DNA from: an uncultured Selenomonadales bacterium
GTDB lineage: Bacteria > Bacillota_C > Negativicutes > Selenomonadales > Selenomonadaceae
DNA: 7,871 nt
Direction of reading: 5' to 3'
Assembly (NCBI GenBank): GCA_937907035.1
Contig: CALCTX010000097.1
Span: 1 to 7,871 of the forward strand
Each line of letters starts with the position of its first letter. Within the stretch, counting starts at the first letter, position 1. Under the pieces are notes generated by a model, which saw only the letters and a program-made list of their open reading frames with translations, did not search any database and had not been told where the DNA came from. Of this stretch, positions 4,676 through 7,871 are shown one piece after another. A program made the translations under genes and the position numbers.

Positions 4676-5262
4676 TGGAAGATTTGTTCAGAGAGATGGA
4701 GATTTATGCGGAAGAAAATCATGTGCCGATAATAAGGGCGGCGGCAAGAGACGTTTTTTTACAGGTTGTAAAGGAAGCGGCACCGCGGCGAATATTGGAG
4801 ATCGGTACGGCAATCGGTTATTCGGCGTTGTTGATGGCTGATGCTTTGCCGGAATTAGAAAGTATAACTACGCTTGAGCTAAGTGAAGACCGGGCAGCGT
4901 TGGCGCAAGACTATATTGAACGCTCGCCGTATCGGGAAAAGATTGATATCTTAACTGGTGATGCGGGTAAGATGCTTAATTCACTTGAAGAAAAATATGA
5001 TTTAGTTTTTATTGATGCGGCCAAAGGGCAATACCCTGATTATTGGCGTAAAATTCAGCCGTTGCTGGCTGACCGGGCGACAGTTTTGGCCGATAATGTA
5101 TTGTTTCGAGGTTATGTGTTTGGCACAGAACCGGTTCCCCGGCGTTTTCGGACAATCGCCAAGCGGTTGCAGGAATATCTGGTGCTGGTGGAAGAAACCA
5201 CAGGATTTTCAACGGAAATACTGCCGGACGGTGACGGACTGGCGGTTTCCCGGAGGCGATAA
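4672..5262 (+). CDS. trmR: SAM-dependent O-methyltransferase, likely tRNA 5-hydroxyuridine methyltransferase TrmR
   Basis: 196 residues, a class I O-methyltransferase of the catechol-type family (YrrM/COG4122). Motif I is EIGTAIGYS (residues 43-51), the acidic ribose-binding residue is in TLELSE (Glu69), GDAGK has Asp97, and the metal-binding triad can be read as D115 (IDAAKG), D141 and N142 (ADNVLFRG). B. subtilis TrmR (YrrM) methylates 5-hydroxyuridine at tRNA position 34 to 5-methoxyuridine. The specific name rests on gene order: mltG in front and a U32 protein behind, as in B. subtilis. The start overlaps the mltG stop by four bases, implying translational coupling. A second ATG at 4675 is equally possible, with GAGGTGG (4655-4661) as the ribosome binding site. 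Confidence 0.85.
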   Translation: MMEDLFREMEIYAEENHVPIIRAAARDVFLQVVKEAAPRRILEIGTAIGYSALLMADALPELESITTLELSEDRAALAQDYIERSPYREKIDILTGDAGKMLNSLEEKYDLVFIDAAKGQYPDYWRKIQPLLADRATVLADNVLFRGYVFGTEPVPRRFRTIAKRLQEYLVLVEETTGFSTEILPDGDGLAVSRRR

Positions 5263-5264
5263 AC

Positions 5265-6485
5265 ATGAGAAAAAAGCCTGAGCTTTTGGCTCCGGCCGGA
5301 AATATGGAAAAAATGAAGATGGCGCTTCTTTATGGTGCCGATGCGGTTTACCTCGGTGGGCAGATGTTTGGTCTGCGTGCTTTTGGCGGTAATTTTACGC
5401 AGGAGGAACTGAAAGAAGCAGTTGATTTTGCACATGCATTGCAGAAAAAGGTGTATGTGACGGTCAATATTTTTCCGCATAATTCGGATATTGATAAATT
5501 ACCGGATTATCTCCGCTATTTGGCGTCAATCAAAGTGGATGCGATATTGGTTGCGGATCTTGGAGTTTTCTCATTGGGACGAAAGCTGGTGCCTGAACTT
5601 CCGATTCACATCAGTACGCAAGCCAACAGCACTAATTGGGCGGCGGTAAATGCTTGGCAGGAGCTGGGAGCGGAGCGGGTTGTACTTGCAAGGGAGATGT
5701 CTCTGAAGGAAATTCGGGAGATACGCAAAAAGTGTTCAGTTGAGTTGGAAATGTTTATTCATGGTGCGATGTGCATTTCTTATTCCGGGCGGTGTCTGCT
5801 CAGCAATTATTTTACCGGGCGTGATTCCAACCGGGGCAGTTGTGCTCAGCCATGCCGCTGGAAATATGCGCTGGTTGAAGAAACAAGACCGGGACAGTAC
5901 TTCCCGGTTATGGAAGACGACCGCGGCTCGTATATATTTAATTCCAAAGATATGTGTCTGATGCCGAATTTGGCTGAGGTTATCGAGAGCGGAATTGACA
6001 GTCTGAAGATTGAAGGCCGGATGAAGAGTGTTCATTATGCCGCGAGCGTGACAAAAGCTTATCGGATGGCTATTGACAGTTATTTTGCCGATCCGGAGCG
6101 GTTTAGTGTCAAAGATGAATGGCTTGAAGAGCTTGACAAGGTTTCGCATCGGGCTTATACGACAGGGTTCTACTATGGAAATCCGACTGACAAGGATCAG
6201 ATTTATGGTACGTCATCTTATCAGCAGACATCGGATTTTGTCGGATTGGTGCTTGATTATGATGAAACTACCGGCTGGGCTACTGTCGAGCAGCGCAATA
6301 ATATGAAAGTCGGGCAGGAAATAGAAATATTCCAGCCAAAGCTTGATGGTTACCGGCAGATTTTAGCCGAAATGGTCGATGATACGGGTGTCAGCATTGA
6401 TGTTGCTCCGCATCCGCAGCAGATTGTTAAAATAAAAATGCAGCAGCGGGTTGAACCGTATGCTATTCTCAGGCGTGATGTCTGA
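5265..6485 (+). CDS. trhP: U32 family protein, likely tRNA 5-hydroxyuridine synthase subunit TrhP
   Basis: 406 residues, U32 'peptidase' family of the YrrO/YegQ type. The opening KPELLAPAGNMEKMKMALLYG is typical. The family signature E-x-F-x2-G-A-M-C-x4-G-x-C-x-L-S is complete at residues 162-180. Cys170, Cys177, Cys193 and Cys197 are placed to hold an iron-sulfur cluster. The last 80 residues or so (YQQTSDFVGLVLDYDETTGWATVEQRNNMKVG onward in parts) form the small C-terminal beta domain. TrhP makes 5-hydroxyuridine in tRNA in a prephenate-dependent way and provides the substrate of TrmR, so the two neighbouring genes form one pathway. B. subtilis has two such genes (yrrN, yrrO); only one is seen here. 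The ribosome binding site GGAGG (5252-5256) lies within the end of trmR. Peptidase activity is not implied. Confidence 0.87.
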   Translation: MRKKPELLAPAGNMEKMKMALLYGADAVYLGGQMFGLRAFGGNFTQEELKEAVDFAHALQKKVYVTVNIFPHNSDIDKLPDYLRYLASIKVDAILVADLGVFSLGRKLVPELPIHISTQANSTNWAAVNAWQELGAERVVLAREMSLKEIREIRKKCSVELEMFIHGAMCISYSGRCLLSNYFTGRDSNRGSCAQPCRWKYALVEETRPGQYFPVMEDDRGSYIFNSKDMCLMPNLAEVIESGIDSLKIEGRMKSVHYAASVTKAYRMAIDSYFADPERFSVKDEWLEELDKVSHRAYTTGFYYGNPTDKDQIYGTSSYQQTSDFVGLVLDYDETTGWATVEQRNNMKVGQEIEIFQPKLDGYRQILAEMVDDTGVSIDVAPHPQQIVKIKMQQRVEPYAILRRDV

Positions 6486-6506
6486 GGTTTGGGAGGAAAA
6501 CAGGTA

Positions 6507-6977
6507 ATGGCAATTTTGGAAATTGAAAAAGCCGGTTCACCGGTATTAAAACAGGTCTGCTCGCCGGTCGAAAAGATCGACAGCAAGTTGAAGCGGTTTT
6601 TGAATGATATGGCTGATACGATGTATAAAGCTGAGGGTGTTGGCCTGGCTGCCCCGCAGGTCGGGGTACCGATCAGAGCGGTTGTTATCGATATCGGCGA
6701 AGCTCCGGGGTTGATAGAACTTATCAATCCGGTTATTGTTGAGCGCGAAGGAAAAGTTACTGATTCCGAAGGCTGTCTCAGTGTGCCACATATTTTCGGT
6801 GATGTAGAGCGTTCGGAAAAGGTAACGGTTGAATATACCAATCGTAATGGCCGCAAGCGCCGTCTGAGTGCCGATAAGCTTTTGGCACGGTGCATACAGC
6901 ATGAACTTGATCATTTGGAAGGACGTTTGTTTATCGATATTGCCAAGACATTGAGGCGGGAACAGGAGAAAAAGTAA
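6507..6977 (+). CDS. def: Peptide deformylase
   Basis: 156 residues. It removes the formyl group from the N-terminal Met of new proteins, with a metal ion. All three family motifs are present: GVGLAAPQ (residues 44-51), EGCLS (88-92, Cys90 is the metal ligand) and HELDH (132-136, both His are ligands and Glu133 is catalytic). The start is ATG 6507, with GGGAGGA (6491-6497) as the ribosome binding site. An in-frame TTG at 6489 lies upstream of that site and is unlikely. The gene follows trhP by 21 bases, and its TAA shares one base with the fmt ATG, so def and fmt are probably coupled. Confidence 0.95.
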   Translation: MAILEIEKAGSPVLKQVCSPVEKIDSKLKRFLNDMADTMYKAEGVGLAAPQVGVPIRAVVIDIGEAPGLIELINPVIVEREGKVTDSEGCLSVPHIFGDVERSEKVTVEYTNRNGRKRRLSADKLLARCIQHELDHLEGRLFIDIAKTLRREQEKK

Positions 6978-7871
6978 TGGCGAAATTACGGACAGTATTT
7001 ATGGGAACTCCTGAGTTTTCTGTGCCATGTTTGGCCAAGCTTGCCGAATTGACCGAGGTGCTGGCAGTTATAACTCAGCCTGACAAACGTCAGGGGAGGG
7101 GACAGCATATTGTCTTTTCTCCGGTAAAGCAGTTTGCAGTTGAGCATGATTTGACGGTTTGGTAGCCGGACAAGATAAAAAATGATGAGCCGTTCATGGA
7201 GCAGTTAGCGGCCTTACAGCCGGATCTGATAGTGGTTGTCGCTTTTGGTCAGATTTTGCCCAAGCGGGTGCTGGATATTCCGCGGCTTGGCTGTGTCAAT
7301 GTACACGCTTCGTTGTTGCCACGTTATCGCGGGGCGGCACCAATGCAGTGGTCAATAATTAATGGCGAAACCAAAACCGGAGTTACGACAATGTTGATGG
7401 ATGTCGGTCTTGATACCGGCGATATGCTGATGAAATCAGAGATTGAGATTGGCGAGAATATGAATCTTGAGGAACTGCATGACTGCCTGATGGAATCGGG
7501 GGCTGAACTTCTGGTACAGACGGTTACTGCTTTGGAGCAGGGGACAGCAGTTCGGGAAAAACAAGTTGACGAGTTGTCAAATTATGCGCCGATGATCACC
7601 AAAGAGACTGGCAGGATTGATTGGACCAAAGACGCGGCGGAAATACATAATCTTGTCCGGGGCCTTGATTCCTGGCCTGGTGCTTATACGTCTTATGACG
7701 GAAAGATATTTAAGATCTGGCAGACACGGAAAACGGTGGCAGCTGTTCCGGCAAAACCTGGCGAGATAATCGATATCAACAAGGAAGGGCTTGTTGTCGG
7801 CACCGGCAACGGCTTACTTGCAATAACCGAGCTGCAGGCTCCGGGGAAAAACCGGATGAAAGCTGTCGACT
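6977..7871 (+). pseudogene. fmt: Methionyl-tRNA formyltransferase with in-frame amber codon, 3' end outside window
   Basis: Fmt adds the formyl group to initiator Met-tRNA. The start MAKLRTVFMGTPEFSVPCLAKL and the block ITQPDKRQGRGQ are typical. At codon 63 (7163-7165) the frame reads TAG between Trp and Pro-Asp-Lys-Ile, where the family commonly has Gln (W/Y-Q-P-x-K), so one CAG to TAG change would explain it. The same frame then continues uninterrupted to the window edge with all landmarks: NPDLIVVVAFGQILP-like text, NVHASLLPRYRGAAP (Asn108, His110) and DVGLDTGDM (Asp146), matching the catalytic Asn, His and Asp of E. coli Fmt. There is no frameshift. As read, only a 62-residue fragment is made. 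It may be a recent nonsense mutation, a sequencing error, or read through by a suppressor tRNA. It begins at the last base of the def stop. The 3' end lies beyond the window. Confidence 0.85.

Noticed and set aside
7163..7165. TAG read as a sense codon (reassigned genetic code)
   Set aside because: No other gene in the window has an internal TAG, and the six other well-supported genes end in TAA or TGA, so the sequence alone does not exclude it. But such recoding is not expected in this kind of host, and the 22-codon ORF uses TAG as a stop directly before a terminator. A point mutation or error is simpler.
7130..7200. Frameshift in fmt
   Set aside because: Translation in the same frame on both sides of the TAG gives conserved Fmt sequence, so no insertion or deletion is needed.

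Overview
The window looks like chromosomal DNA from a diderm (outer-membrane) Firmicute, most likely a member of the Negativicutes such as the Acidaminococcaceae. The reasons are a type V autotransporter barrel ending in Phe next to an operon with Bacillus-like gene order (mltG, yrrM/trmR, U32 protease-like trhP), strong Gram-positive-style Shine-Dalgarno sites, and a small holin-like toxin locus of a kind common in Firmicutes. The genus is an inference.

Layout. 1-1055: 3' end of an autotransporter (end of passenger plus whole beta-barrel). 1056-1965: about 900 bp with no credible protein gene, filled with repeats. Five hairpins share a CGTAC/GTACG core, but their outer stems differ from copy to copy and three of these are perfectly self-complementary. 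They are interleaved with a second repeat family (CCCCTGAAAGGGG plus ACC-stem-GGT hairpins). 1970-2298: a compact cassette bounded by two exact 16-bp direct repeats. It holds a 22-codon hydrophobic ORF with its Shine-Dalgarno inside a hairpin, a bidirectional terminator straight after the stop, and a convergent minus-strand promoter. This is the layout of a type I toxin-antitoxin system. 2389-3444: an exported choloylglycine hydrolase/penicillin V acylase-type amidase, followed by a nested-palindrome terminator (3481-3573). 3590-7871: a promoter and then a tightly packed operon mltG, trmR, trhP, def, fmt, with junctions that overlap or lie about 20 bp or less apart.

How the genes fit together. 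trmR and trhP are adjacent, as in Bacillus subtilis yrrL-yrrM-yrrN-yrrO, and would act in sequence on U34 of tRNA (hydroxylation, then methylation to 5-methoxyuridine). def and fmt are the deformylase and formylase of translation initiation. mltG acts on nascent peptidoglycan. The operon therefore joins tRNA and translation chemistry to cell wall synthesis.

Most notable points: (1) fmt has an in-frame TAG at codon 63, where the family commonly has Gln, with the frame otherwise intact to the window edge; (2) the putative type I toxin-antitoxin cassette between 16-bp direct repeats; (3) the hairpin array with changing but complementary stems, which no standard feature type explains.
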